64,000 nucleotides of DNA from Phycisphaerae bacterium. Its GTDB lineage: Bacteria > Planctomycetota > Phycisphaerae > UBA1845 > PWPN01. Position numbers and translations under genes: made by a program. Positions 26,183 to 34,543 of the stretch are shown here, in pieces (positions within the stretch are counted from its first letter, which is position 1; each line of letters starts with the position of its first letter). The stretch covers positions 1-64,000 of the forward strand of contig JAAYDF010000037.1 of NCBI GenBank assembly GCA_012729395.1. Reading direction: 5' to 3'. Under the pieces are notes generated by a model. The model did not search any database. It had not been told where the DNA came from and was given only the letters and a program-made list of their open reading frames with translations.

Positions 26183-26968
26183 ATGAGCTGGATCATTCCG
26201 CAGGATTTCACCGGGCAGCCGGGGCTCTATCTGCTGATCGTCCTGGCGGCCTTGGTTGTGACCGGGGTCTCCAAGGGCGGGTTCGGCGGGGTGGGGTCGC
26301 TGGCGGTGCCGTTGTTGTTGCTGGTCATGGGGCCGGAGAGAGCCCTGGGCATGTGGTTGCCGTTGATGATCTGGCTCGACGTGCTGACCATCCGCTCCTA
26401 TCCGCGAGAGTGGCAATTGCGGCCGATTCTGCTGATGGCCCCGTGGATGCTCGCGGGTATCGTGGTCGGCTGGTACCTGCTGGGCAGGCTGGATGCCCGG
26501 GTGCTCAAGTTGTTCGTCGGTGGCCTGTCCGTCGTGTTCGTGGCCCTCGAGTGGGCCCGAGGCCTGATCGCCCGCCGCCGGCAGGCACAGACGTGGCGCC
26601 CCGGTTGGTGGACCGCATCGCCCTTCGGCTTGGCGGCCGGGGTCAGCACCATGGTGGCCCACGCGGCCGGGCCGGTGACTTCTATATACTTTCTGCTCCA
26701 GCGAATGGATCCACGCAGCTTCGTGGGCACCGCCGCGCGATTCTACTTCCTGTTCAACTCGGTCAAGGTGCCGTTCCTGGTGCAACGTGGGTTCATTAAC
26801 GGCGAGTCGCTGACCCTGAGCTTGTGGCTGGTGCCGTTGGCGCCGCTGACCATTTGGATCGGGTCGGTGATGAATCAGCGGATGTCCCCGGCAGTCTTCA
26901 CGCGGGTGATCCACGTGCTGTTGGTCGTGACCGGCATCTACCTGATCGCGACCAACTGGAGCGGCTGA
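26183..26968 (+). CDS. TauE/SafE (TSUP) family anion permease
   Basis: 261 residues, seven or eight predicted membrane helices. The start MSWIIPQDF is chosen for topology; no strong ribosome-binding site is visible. TSUP signatures are present in each half: VTGVSKGGFGGVGSLAVPLLLL near the N-terminus (the GxxxGxGGG-type motif) and LAAGVSTMVAHAAGPVTSIYFL in the middle. Members carry sulfite, sulfonates, sulfoacetate or other organic anions, usually outward or proton-coupled. No sulfonate genes are adjacent, so the substrate is open. BioD follows 30 nt downstream on the same strand. Confidence 0.88.
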   Translation: MSWIIPQDFTGQPGLYLLIVLAALVVTGVSKGGFGGVGSLAVPLLLLVMGPERALGMWLPLMIWLDVLTIRSYPREWQLRPILLMAPWMLAGIVVGWYLLGRLDARVLKLFVGGLSVVFVALEWARGLIARRRQAQTWRPGWWTASPFGLAAGVSTMVAHAAGPVTSIYFLLQRMDPRSFVGTAARFYFLFNSVKVPFLVQRGFINGESLTLSLWLVPLAPLTIWIGSVMNQRMSPAVFTRVIHVLLVVTGIYLIATNWSG

Positions 26969-26998
26969 GGGGCAGACCAAGTCCCGGAGGGCTCGGCA

Positions 26999-27730
26999 AT
27001 GAAGGGATGGTTTGTCACGGGTACGGATACCGGCGTCGGCAAAACGGTCATTGCCGGTGCGTTGGCCCTGCTGCTACGGCAAGCGGGTCAGCGAGCGGGG
27101 GTGTTTAAGCCGGTTGCGACCGGCTGCCGACGAGATGTACGCCTTGGGTTGGTCAGTGAGGATACCGAGTTCCTCGCCCACTGTGCCGAGTCGGCCGAAA
27201 CTCTGGCGACGATCACCCCAGTGCGATACTCAGGTGACTTGGCCCCCATGGTCGCGGCGGAACAGACGAAGCATCCGATCGACTGGTCGGCGATCGACGA
27301 GAGCTGGCGGCGGATCGGGCAGTCGGCCGACTGGGTGGTGGTCGAGGGTGCGGGGGGGCTGCTGGTGCCGGTGGATGCGCAACACAATATGGCCGACCTG
27401 GCGGTGCGGTTGGGGTTGCCGTTGATCGTCGTGGCCCGGCCGGGTTTGGGGACGATCAACCACACACTGCTGACGCTCGAAGCCGCGCGGCATCGCGGGC
27501 TGACCGTCGCGGCGGTGGTGATCAACCGCTACCGGCCCGGGTCGGCCACGCTGGCCGAGGAGACCAATCCCGAAGTCATCGCCCGCCTGGCCAAGATCCC
27601 CATCCCGCTGATCGTGCCGTTCGATCCCGGCACCGATCCTCGACAGGGCGCCGTGGGCGAAAACGTGCTCCAGCCGTTACGTTCATTCGTTCGCCGGGCG
27701 CTGGACGATGCCGGGCAAGAGCCGCGATAA
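26999..27730 (+). CDS. bioD: ATP-dependent dethiobiotin synthetase
   Basis: 243 residues, with GGAGGG nine bases before the ATG. It begins MKGWFVTGTDTGVGKT, carrying the BioD P-loop GTDTGVGKT at residues 8-16; FKPVATGC supplies the substrate lysine and VVEGAGGLLVPV the second conserved loop. BioD closes the ureido ring of biotin from diaminopelargonate, CO2 and ATP. The other bio genes are not in this window. It lies 30 nt behind the TSUP permease and may be co-transcribed with it, although no functional link is evident. Confidence 0.95.
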   Translation: MKGWFVTGTDTGVGKTVIAGALALLLRQAGQRAGVFKPVATGCRRDVRLGLVSEDTEFLAHCAESAETLATITPVRYSGDLAPMVAAEQTKHPIDWSAIDESWRRIGQSADWVVVEGAGGLLVPVDAQHNMADLAVRLGLPLIVVARPGLGTINHTLLTLEAARHRGLTVAAVVINRYRPGSATLAEETNPEVIARLAKIPIPLIVPFDPGTDPRQGAVGENVLQPLRSFVRRALDDAGQEPR

Positions 27731-27747
27731 CGGAATGCCCATCCATG

Positions 27748-27810
27748 GTAGCGGCCGGCGAGCGAAGGCCATATCGCCACCCAACGGCCGCCAGGGCCGC
27801 CGCCCGCGAC
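27748..27810. repeat. Dispersed repeat family C (GTAGCGGCCG / CAACGGCCGCC)
   Basis: GC-rich element between bioD and the convergent aldo/keto reductase gene. Its second half, CGCCACCCAACGGCCGCCAG, is the inverse of sequence inside 53289-53367; a third copy is at 39116-39226 and a fragment at 51588-51611. Confidence 0.65.
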
Positions 27811-27853
27811 AAGCGATGCTGCCGACAAATGTGCGAAAAATCCCTTCGCCTCG

Positions 27854-29245
27854 CTACGCCCGCACGGCCAGCGGCAGCTCTGCCAGAATCTCGCTGATCC
27901 GCACGTCCGAGGGGCATACGTCCGCACATGCGCCGCACTGGTTGCACAGCCTGGACGGGTCGTACCCAGCTTTGGCATAAAGCTCACGCGCCAAGGCCTT
28001 CTCGTTGTACTGATGGACATAGGCGTGGTAGCGGATCATGTCTGTGACCGCGATGTGCTCGGGGCAGGCGGTCGTGCAACTGCCGCAGAGGTGACAGGCG
28101 CCGGCCATTTCTAATTTCACCATGGCTCGCAGCTCGCGCTCCGCGGCGGCGGTCAGCTTCACCGACGGTAGACGGGTATCCTTCTCCATCTCCTCCACGT
28201 TACTCATGGCCGCGATGCAGGCGTCGATCAGATCCTCGGTCAAATGCAGCATCCAGAGTTTCCCCCGCTCCCACTCGTTGTACTCACGCCCGCCCATGAG
28301 ATCCGTGAATCTCTGCTCGCGGCCGTCCACCGGCCGATTCTTGATGCCGCTGGTCTTCATCGCAACGATGCCCACATCCTGTTTCTTCAACGCCGCCAGT
28401 TCCGGCTTGAGTTGATCGAAGCTCTCGGGGTTCACGCCCGGCATGATTAGGTCGATCTTCCATGGACCCCGGGCGTTCGCCTCGACCGTCGCCGCCAGAA
28501 CCTCCTTGTGGTGTTGGTGCACGCTGAAACCGAAGTGCTTGACCTTGCCCGCCTTGTGGGCCTTGGCATACGTCTCCCAGATGTCCAGGCAGTCAAACAT
28601 CCAGGGGATCTCGAGCCCGTGCATCATGTAGCAGTCCACGCATTCTATGCCCATGCGTTCGAGGCTTTGGTCAAGCATCTCGGCATACAGCCGGGCGATG
28701 CGCTGGCCGACCGCTCGCAGATCGGGCTTCTCCCCGGTGGCCTTCTGTTTGGCCACCGCCTCTTTGTGCAAGGCGAGCAGGTGGCCTTCCTCCTTGCCGA
28801 GGAACGCCTTCATGGCCTTGCGGTACAGCTCCTGGACGCCTTCGTCGATCTTGGTATAACCGGTGATGTCGCTGACCTTGCTCGTGACCCACAGGCGGTC
28901 GCGGTATCTGGCCAGGAAGGGCTTGAGCTCTACCTCGAGGTTGCCGTAGCCAAGGGCGGTGTCGAAGTAGTTGACCCCCGTGCCGAGGATTCGCCGCCAC
29001 AGGCTCTCGTTTCCGCCCCAGCCATGAACGATGCGGCTGACCATGAACTGGGTCCGGCCAAGTCGGCGGTATTCCATCTCCGGGTTGCGGTTACGCCAGA
29101 TGACCTCTTGCGACTCGGCCGGCTGTGTGGCGGGCCGCTCCTCGGCGGCATGAGCCAGCTTGTTGCCCAGGGCGGCAGCACCAACCCCGGCGGCGGTGGT
29201 CTTGAGAAAACCGCGACGATCGATCTCATTGTGCTTGCGTGGCAT
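27854..29245 (-). CDS. Tat-exported aldo/keto reductase with C-terminal 2[4Fe-4S] ferredoxin domain
   Basis: 463 residues; ATG preceded by AAGGAG. A twin-arginine signal (DRRGFLKTTAAGVGAAALG, cleavage after AHA) leads into an aldo/keto reductase barrel: YFDTALGYGNLE carries the tetrad Asp and Tyr, WVTSKVSD the Lys and CYMMHGLE the His. After a linker, CHLCGSCTTACP and CNQCGACADVCP would bind two [4Fe-4S] clusters. This layout is common in Planctomycetota and some anaerobes, where electrons may reach the NADPH-type site through the clusters. The substrate is unknown; export through Tat fits assembly of cofactors in the cytoplasm. A -35/-10 pair lies at 29330-29359. Confidence 0.88.
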   Translation of the reverse strand: MPRKHNEIDRRGFLKTTAAGVGAAALGNKLAHAAEERPATQPAESQEVIWRNRNPEMEYRRLGRTQFMVSRIVHGWGGNESLWRRILGTGVNYFDTALGYGNLEVELKPFLARYRDRLWVTSKVSDITGYTKIDEGVQELYRKAMKAFLGKEEGHLLALHKEAVAKQKATGEKPDLRAVGQRIARLYAEMLDQSLERMGIECVDCYMMHGLEIPWMFDCLDIWETYAKAHKAGKVKHFGFSVHQHHKEVLAATVEANARGPWKIDLIMPGVNPESFDQLKPELAALKKQDVGIVAMKTSGIKNRPVDGREQRFTDLMGGREYNEWERGKLWMLHLTEDLIDACIAAMSNVEEMEKDTRLPSVKLTAAAERELRAMVKLEMAGACHLCGSCTTACPEHIAVTDMIRYHAYVHQYNEKALARELYAKAGYDPSRLCNQCGACADVCPSDVRISEILAELPLAVRA

Positions 29246-29329
29246 GGCCCCGCTCCTTCGATGAATAGGGCGCGAGAAATGTTCTGTGACCATCGGCCCA
29301 ATGACGCAGGTGGACTCGGCCCGCCCGAG

Positions 29330-29359
29330 AGTATAGACGCAGCGATCAGGGCCACGCAA
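29330..29359 (-). promoter_or_regulatory. Possible sigma-70 promoter of the aldo/keto reductase gene
   Basis: Minus strand: TTGCGT (29359-29354), 18-base spacer, TATACT (29335-29330). The -10 is 5/6; the -35 is weak. It lies in the 133-nt spacer upstream of the gene. Confidence 0.4.
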
Positions 29360-29378
29360 GCCGAGGGCTGGTGAGCCT

Positions 29379-30647
29379 CTACTCCGGGCCCGCGGCGCGC
29401 GCGGCCGCGGGAGGCGGCACCGCCGCGAGTACCGCCTGCAGAAACTCGGGGTACTTCTCGATGGTCGCTTTGCCGCGAAGCTCCTGCACGTAGGCGTCAC
29501 GCCGACGGTTGAAATCGCTGTCCATGAGCCGGGAAATGATCTGTTCCTGGGCCTGCTCGAAAGGCTCGGTCCGCGCCGCCGTGCATTGGCCGCAGCGAAC
29601 GACGAGCAGCGCATCCTCAGTCTCGATGATCTCGCTGGTTTGGCCGGCGCCGAGCGTGAACAGCACCTCGGCGGCCTTGGCCCACCGCCCGGTCAGCGAT
29701 CCCGGGCTGATCTCGCCCCATGCCCCGCCCGTTCGCCCGCGCACTCCTCTGCAGTACTTCTTCGCGATCGCCTCGAACTCCACACCGCTGGCCAGTTCCT
29801 CGAGTGCTCGGCTCAGGTGTGCTCTTGCCCGTTCGCAAGCCGCCGCTCGTTCCGCCGCCGTGGCCTCGGTCACCGGCTTGCCCAGTTCGGCGGCCAACGG
29901 CACCTCGATGAGGAACATCTCCGCCTTGGCCGGCGTGGTGAACTCGTCTGCGTTGTTCTCGTAGTACCGTACCAGCTCACGCCTCGTCGGCTCGGTGATC
30001 ATCGGGCGGAACCGGTCGTGTAGAAACTGCATCACCATTGCCTGACGCTTGGCCCGAGCCTTCGTGTCTTCCATGGTCAGGTCAAACGTCTTGAGGTGGG
30101 CCTCGTATCGCGCGTGCACTCCGCCGAACCGCCGATTCATCACGTCCTTGACCATGCGGTCGGCTTCTTTGTCGAACGCCTCCTGCATGCGCTCTTCGCT
30201 GAACTTTGCCTTGGCCTCCTCGTAAATCACGATCATGCTGATCTGGAAGTCGATCTGATTGCGCACCTCGCGAAGGGCGTGATTCCGGTACGCCGGCAGA
30301 TCGTAGGAGGCGGCTTTCTGCTTGAGATCCTCGATGATCGGTTCGAGCACCTCCTGCACCGTCAGAGCCTGCCCGTTGACAAACAGGATCGGTCGGCCGG
30401 AACCGGCGGCGGGGAACTCCATGCCAGCGGATATCGCGAGGCCGTCCACGTCCGAGTCCGTCTCGACCGGCGCCGCCGGGGCCGACGATGCCGAGCGGTC
30501 CACATGCGGATGGTAACGAGGCGTGTGCGCGGCCTTGTGGTCCGCACGCTTCGGCCCCGGCGCCGGCTTGTTGCAGCCGGCGCCGCAGGCCAGGATCAAG
30601 ACCTGCAGCATCGTCAGACTGCGGCAGTATCCGTGAAATGTGCTCAT
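29379..30647 (-). CDS. SurA/PpiC-type peptidyl-prolyl isomerase lipoprotein
   Basis: 422 residues with an N-terminal lipobox (LILACGAGC, Cys at about 25). After a low-complexity linker comes a SurA-N-like helical chaperone segment (FVNGQALTVQEVLEPIIEDLK... RNQIDFQISMIVIYEEAK), a helical middle part, and a C-terminal parvulin domain with VEFEAIAKKYCRGV...TGGAWGEISPGSLTGRWAKAAEVLFTLGAGQTSEIIETEDALLVVR elements in order (G-G-x-x-G and the F-x-L-x-x-G-x-x-S segments). Such proteins fold outer-membrane or exported proteins in the periplasm. It lies upstream of the reductase gene on the same strand, but a separate promoter seems likely between them. Confidence 0.82.
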   Translation of the reverse strand: MSTFHGYCRSLTMLQVLILACGAGCNKPAPGPKRADHKAAHTPRYHPHVDRSASSAPAAPVETDSDVDGLAISAGMEFPAAGSGRPILFVNGQALTVQEVLEPIIEDLKQKAASYDLPAYRNHALREVRNQIDFQISMIVIYEEAKAKFSEERMQEAFDKEADRMVKDVMNRRFGGVHARYEAHLKTFDLTMEDTKARAKRQAMVMQFLHDRFRPMITEPTRRELVRYYENNADEFTTPAKAEMFLIEVPLAAELGKPVTEATAAERAAACERARAHLSRALEELASGVEFEAIAKKYCRGVRGRTGGAWGEISPGSLTGRWAKAAEVLFTLGAGQTSEIIETEDALLVVRCGQCTAARTEPFEQAQEQIISRLMDSDFNRRRDAYVQELRGKATIEKYPEFLQAVLAAVPPPAAARAAGPE

Positions 30648-30830
30648 GAACGCGGCATTGTAGTTGCGGACACGTGCAGTCGCAACAACTGTCCCCAGGC
30701 GATCAAAGGACCTCCTCGGCTTCTCGGTCTCTCGCCCGCCCGTTTGAGAATCTTCGCGTTATTGCACATTGCCGCGCTAGCCCGATGAACGGGCGTACTC
30801 CTTGCCGCGAGAGGATCTTCAAGGGCGATC

Positions 30831-33800
30831 TTACAATGAGGCCGGCCCGCAAGCCGCCGGCTTCTTCATCAACTGCCGCAAAACCGCCAGCAGCGTAGCG
30901 GGTTCGAAGTACGCGTCGGTCAGCCGCAGGTGAATGGTGTGCGCGTCGGCCATGCGGGCCGAGCCGGGACTGCGGGCGAAGATCGGCTCCACCCGGGCCA
31001 GTTCCTCGACCTGAAAGATGAGGTCCGGCGGGCGCTGCAGGATCGCCTGAATGCCCAGCGGTTGGGCCAGAATACGCAGTTCGGCCAGTTGCAGCAGCGT
31101 CTGCACGGCCGGCGGCGGCGGGCCGAACGCGTCGCGCAGGTCGGTCTCCAGTTGCTGCAACTCAGCCTCCGCCCGGCAGCGTACCAGCCGACGATACACG
31201 TCCATCCGCTGCCGGTCGGATTCAACGTACCCCCGCGGCACATGGGCGGGCACATCCAACTCCAGATGCACCGGCCGGAAGGGCTCCTCCGGCTCATCCT
31301 TGAGCCGTCGCACCGCACGATCCAGCAACTGGCAGTACAGCTCGTACCCCACGGCGGCGATGTGCCCACTCTGCTCGGCCCCGAGGATGTTGCCCGCACC
31401 GCGGATCTCCAGGTCGCGCATCGCGATGCGGAACCCCGCCCCCAGGTCGGAGAACTCCTCGATCGCCTTGAGCCGTCGGGCGGCCGTCGAGGTCAGTGTC
31501 TTGCCTCGTGAAAGCAGCAAATGGCAGTAGGCCCGGTGCTTGTATCGCCCGACCCGGCCGCGTAGCTGGTGCAACTGCGACAGCCCGAAGCGGTCCGCCC
31601 GGTCGATCAACATCGTGTTGCAGTTGGGGATGTCCAGGCCCGACTCGATGATCGTGGTGCAGACCAGCACGTCGGCTTGGTGCCGGATGAAGTCGAGCAT
31701 GACCTTCTCCAGCCGCCGCTCGGACATCTGCCCGTGGCCGATCAGGATTCGGGCGTCCGGGACGATCTGCTGCACGGTGTCGGCGAAGCTTTCGATATCC
31801 TGAACGAAGTTGTGCACGAAGAAGACCTGCCCATCGCGGTTCATCTCCCGCAGAATCGCCTGGCGGATCACGTCCTCGTCCCAGTAGCCGACCTGCGTGA
31901 CGATGCTGCGACGATCCAGCGGCGGCGTGGCCAGCGAGCAGATATCCCGAATGCCTAGCAGGGCCATATGCAGCGTCCGCGGGATCGGCGTCGCGCTCAG
32001 CGTCAGCACGTCCATCGTCTCGCGGAATCGCTTGAGCCGCTCCTTGTGCTCGACGCCGAACCGCTGCTCCTCGTCGATGACCAGTAGGCCCAGATCCTTG
32101 AAGCCTACGTCCCGGCTCAGCAGTCGGTGTGTGCCGATCAGAATGTCCACCTGGCCCTTGCGAGCCCGCTCCAGGATCTCCCGTTGCTGCTTGTCGGTTT
32201 TGAATCGCGACAGGCTCTCGACCACGAACGGGTAGTCCGCGATGCGCTCGCGGAAGGTGCGTTCGTGCTGCTCGGCTAGCACCGTCGTCGGCACCAGAAC
32301 CGCCACCTGCTTACCGTACTCTACCGCTTTGAACGCCGCCCGCACCGCCAGCTCGGTCTTGCCGTAGCCTACGTCACCGCACAGCAGCCGGTCCATCGGC
32401 GTCGTCTTGCGCATGTCCCGCTTGATTTCGGCTTGGGCCGCGAGCTGGTCTTCCGTTTCGGTGTAGATGAAGCTGCCCTCGAACTCCGCCTGCCAGGGCG
32501 TGTCGTCGGGATACGCGATGCCCGGCTGGCTCGAACGCAGGGCCTGAATATGTAGCAGCTCGGCCGCCAAGTCGCCGACCGATTCCTCCACCTTCTCCTT
32601 GGTTTTTGCCCAGCGAGTGCCGCCCAACTTGCTGAGCGTCGGCGCCGCCGCCCCCGAGCCGATGTACTTCTGCACCAGGTCGATCTGACTGACCGGCACA
32701 TGCAGCCGTGCCCCCTCGGCAAACTCGAGCGTCAGGTACTCCTCACTCTTGTTCGTGCCGTTCTTGGTGAGCGTCCGCAGGTTGATGAACCGGGCAATGC
32801 CGTGCACCACGTGGACCACGAAATCGCCGGGGTTCAGATCCAGCCACGATTCGATGGGGCGGGCGGCATGCGTACGCCGGATACGCCGCTGCTGTTGGTA
32901 GCGGTGGAATACCTCGTGGTGTCCGACCACGGCCAGGTGGCCGGCCGGCCAGTCAAACCCGCGATGCATCAGCCCGACACGCAGCTCCAGTCCGCTCGGC
33001 CAATCGCCGATGGTGCTCGCCCACAACTCCCGAAACCGCTCCTGCTCGGGGGCATTGTCGCAGTAAAGAACCACCTCCCGATCCCGGGCCAGACGCGCCA
33101 GCTCGTCCATCGCCTCGGCGGCCTTGGTCTCGAACCGCGTCAGGCTTTGCACCCCCAAGGAGAACCGCTCGCCGGGCGTCGCGCCACCAAGACTCGACAG
33201 GTGCAACTGCGTGAAGCCGACCGCTCGTTGCAGGAATCGTTCGACCGGCATCATGCCCCGCGGTGCGCCCAGCCGATTCCAAAATGTTCTCCCCATTTCC
33301 TGCACTTCGATCGGTTCAGCCAACGCGACCAGCGTATCGGCCGGCAGGTAACTCAAGAAGTTCGTGATCTCGCCACCCCCTGTGGCACCGGACCTCGGCG
33401 AGCTCTCTTCGAGCCTGAGCCTCAGAGCCGAAGGCGGTCGAGCCGCGTCTCGCCGGCGTCCTTGTGGACGTGCCGCCCCTGTTGTGGCTGCCGAGTCTTC
33501 CCGGGAACCCTCGGTATCACCACCAACTCGCCCCCGAGACTTCAGCCGCGACGCCGCCCGCATCGCCGGCATGCTTGCCACCCGGAGCACCCGGTACGTC
33601 TCATCCGAACGCTGCGTGCTCACGTCGAACCGTCGGATCGACTCGATCCGCTCGTCGAAGAAGTCCAGCCGAAACGGGTCCGTCTCGGCAGGGGGGAAGA
33701 TGTCCAGAATGTCCCCGCGTTGGGCGAAGTCACCAGGTGATTCGACCCGGTCCAGTCGGGTGTAGCCGTGGTCCGCCAGCCATTGGGCGATCGCTACCGG

Positions 33801-34337
33801 GTCGCGGTCCTGACCGACTGTCAGCGCGAGCAGGTCCGCTTCGAGGGCGTCCGGGGTGGGTACCGCCTGCAACAGGGCCTGGATCGGTGCCACGATCACC
33901 AACGGGCCGGCCGACTTGGCGAGGTCGTTCTTGCCCGTACGCACGTCCACCAGCCGGGCACACAAGGCCAGCCGTTCGGCGTGAATCTCGTCGCTGGCCG
34001 CCCCTTCGCCGGGAGTGCCTTCGAACGCGCTGAGGAGCTCTGGCGCGCGGTTGAAGAACAGGTCGAGGTCGTCGCGCACCTCGTCCGCCTGTTCGAGGTG
34101 GGCAGTGACATAGAGCAGGGGGCGCTTGAGTTGCCGGGCCAGCGTGCCCGCCAATAGCGGCGCATAGGATCCCCACAACCCGTCCGCGCACACTACCCCC
34201 CCGTCTCCCGAATCGGGAGCTGGGCCGGCCGGACCTTCCCGCACGGCCGGCGTGGGCAGCTCGCGAAGCCGGGCCAGTAGGGCACGGAAGGTGCCGTCCC
34301 CGGCCATCCGCTCAGCGATGTCCAACACGCCACTCAT
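30831..34337 (-). CDS. mfd: Transcription-repair coupling factor Mfd
   Basis: 1,168 residues from ATG 34337 (MSGVLDIAERM). Domains in order: UvrB-like N-terminal module, RNA-polymerase-interaction domain (YLTLEFAEGARLHVPVSQ), then the superfamily 2 translocase with motif I LLCGDVGYGKTELAVRAAFK, DEEQRFG, SATPIPRTLHM and LIDRADRFGLSQLHQLRGRVGR, ending with the TRCF C-terminal domain. Mfd removes stalled RNA polymerase and recruits UvrA/UvrB. Odd point: near residues 262-324, inside the UvrB-like module, is an Arg/Gly/Ser-rich stretch of about 60 residues unlike its surroundings, which looks like an inserted, in-frame low-complexity segment. Confidence 0.95.
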   Translation of the reverse strand: MSGVLDIAERMAGDGTFRALLARLRELPTPAVREGPAGPAPDSGDGGVVCADGLWGSYAPLLAGTLARQLKRPLLYVTAHLEQADEVRDDLDLFFNRAPELLSAFEGTPGEGAASDEIHAERLALCARLVDVRTGKNDLAKSAGPLVIVAPIQALLQAVPTPDALEADLLALTVGQDRDPVAIAQWLADHGYTRLDRVESPGDFAQRGDILDIFPPAETDPFRLDFFDERIESIRRFDVSTQRSDETYRVLRVASMPAMRAASRLKSRGRVGGDTEGSREDSAATTGAARPQGRRRDAARPPSALRLRLEESSPRSGATGGGEITNFLSYLPADTLVALAEPIEVQEMGRTFWNRLGAPRGMMPVERFLQRAVGFTQLHLSSLGGATPGERFSLGVQSLTRFETKAAEAMDELARLARDREVVLYCDNAPEQERFRELWASTIGDWPSGLELRVGLMHRGFDWPAGHLAVVGHHEVFHRYQQQRRIRRTHAARPIESWLDLNPGDFVVHVVHGIARFINLRTLTKNGTNKSEEYLTLEFAEGARLHVPVSQIDLVQKYIGSGAAAPTLSKLGGTRWAKTKEKVEESVGDLAAELLHIQALRSSQPGIAYPDDTPWQAEFEGSFIYTETEDQLAAQAEIKRDMRKTTPMDRLLCGDVGYGKTELAVRAAFKAVEYGKQVAVLVPTTVLAEQHERTFRERIADYPFVVESLSRFKTDKQQREILERARKGQVDILIGTHRLLSRDVGFKDLGLLVIDEEQRFGVEHKERLKRFRETMDVLTLSATPIPRTLHMALLGIRDICSLATPPLDRRSIVTQVGYWDEDVIRQAILREMNRDGQVFFVHNFVQDIESFADTVQQIVPDARILIGHGQMSERRLEKVMLDFIRHQADVLVCTTIIESGLDIPNCNTMLIDRADRFGLSQLHQLRGRVGRYKHRAYCHLLLSRGKTLTSTAARRLKAIEEFSDLGAGFRIAMRDLEIRGAGNILGAEQSGHIAAVGYELYCQLLDRAVRRLKDEPEEPFRPVHLELDVPAHVPRGYVESDRQRMDVYRRLVRCRAEAELQQLETDLRDAFGPPPPAVQTLLQLAELRILAQPLGIQAILQRPPDLIFQVEELARVEPIFARSPGSARMADAHTIHLRLTDAYFEPATLLAVLRQLMKKPAACGPASL

Positions 34338-34369
34338 CCTAAGCCCACGCTCCCCCTCGCGCCAATACC

Positions 34370-34462
34370 GCCCAAAAGGTGTCAGGAACCTTTTTCGCGA
34401 GAGGGCGGCAAGCATCGCATTCAGATTATCGTCGCAAAAAAGGTTCCTGACACCTTTTTTGC
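34370..34462. repeat. Inverted repeat family A variant (GTGTCAGGAACCTTTTT arms)
   Basis: Arms centred on GGTGTCAGGAACCTTTTT (34378-34395) and its inverse (34437-34456), each with a small internal palindrome (AAAAGGT...ACCTTTTT), around a 35- to 40-nt loop. It lies between the divergent mfd and substrate-binding-protein genes, so it is not placed as a terminator. Confidence 0.85.
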
Positions 34463-34543
34463 GGGCTTGCGTCTTGTGCCGCCACCCCGCACAATGTGCG
34501 GCGACACCGGTCAGCGTGGCTCAACCTGAATACTGGGGGTACG

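Noticed and set aside
30831-34415. Longer Mfd start at 34415
   Set aside because: The added 26 residues are encoded by the family A repeat loop and arm; the ATG at 34337 gives a normal Mfd N-terminus.
34370-34462. Intrinsic terminator (hairpin with T-runs)
   Set aside because: It lies between divergent genes, where no transcript should end, and belongs to a dispersed repeat family.
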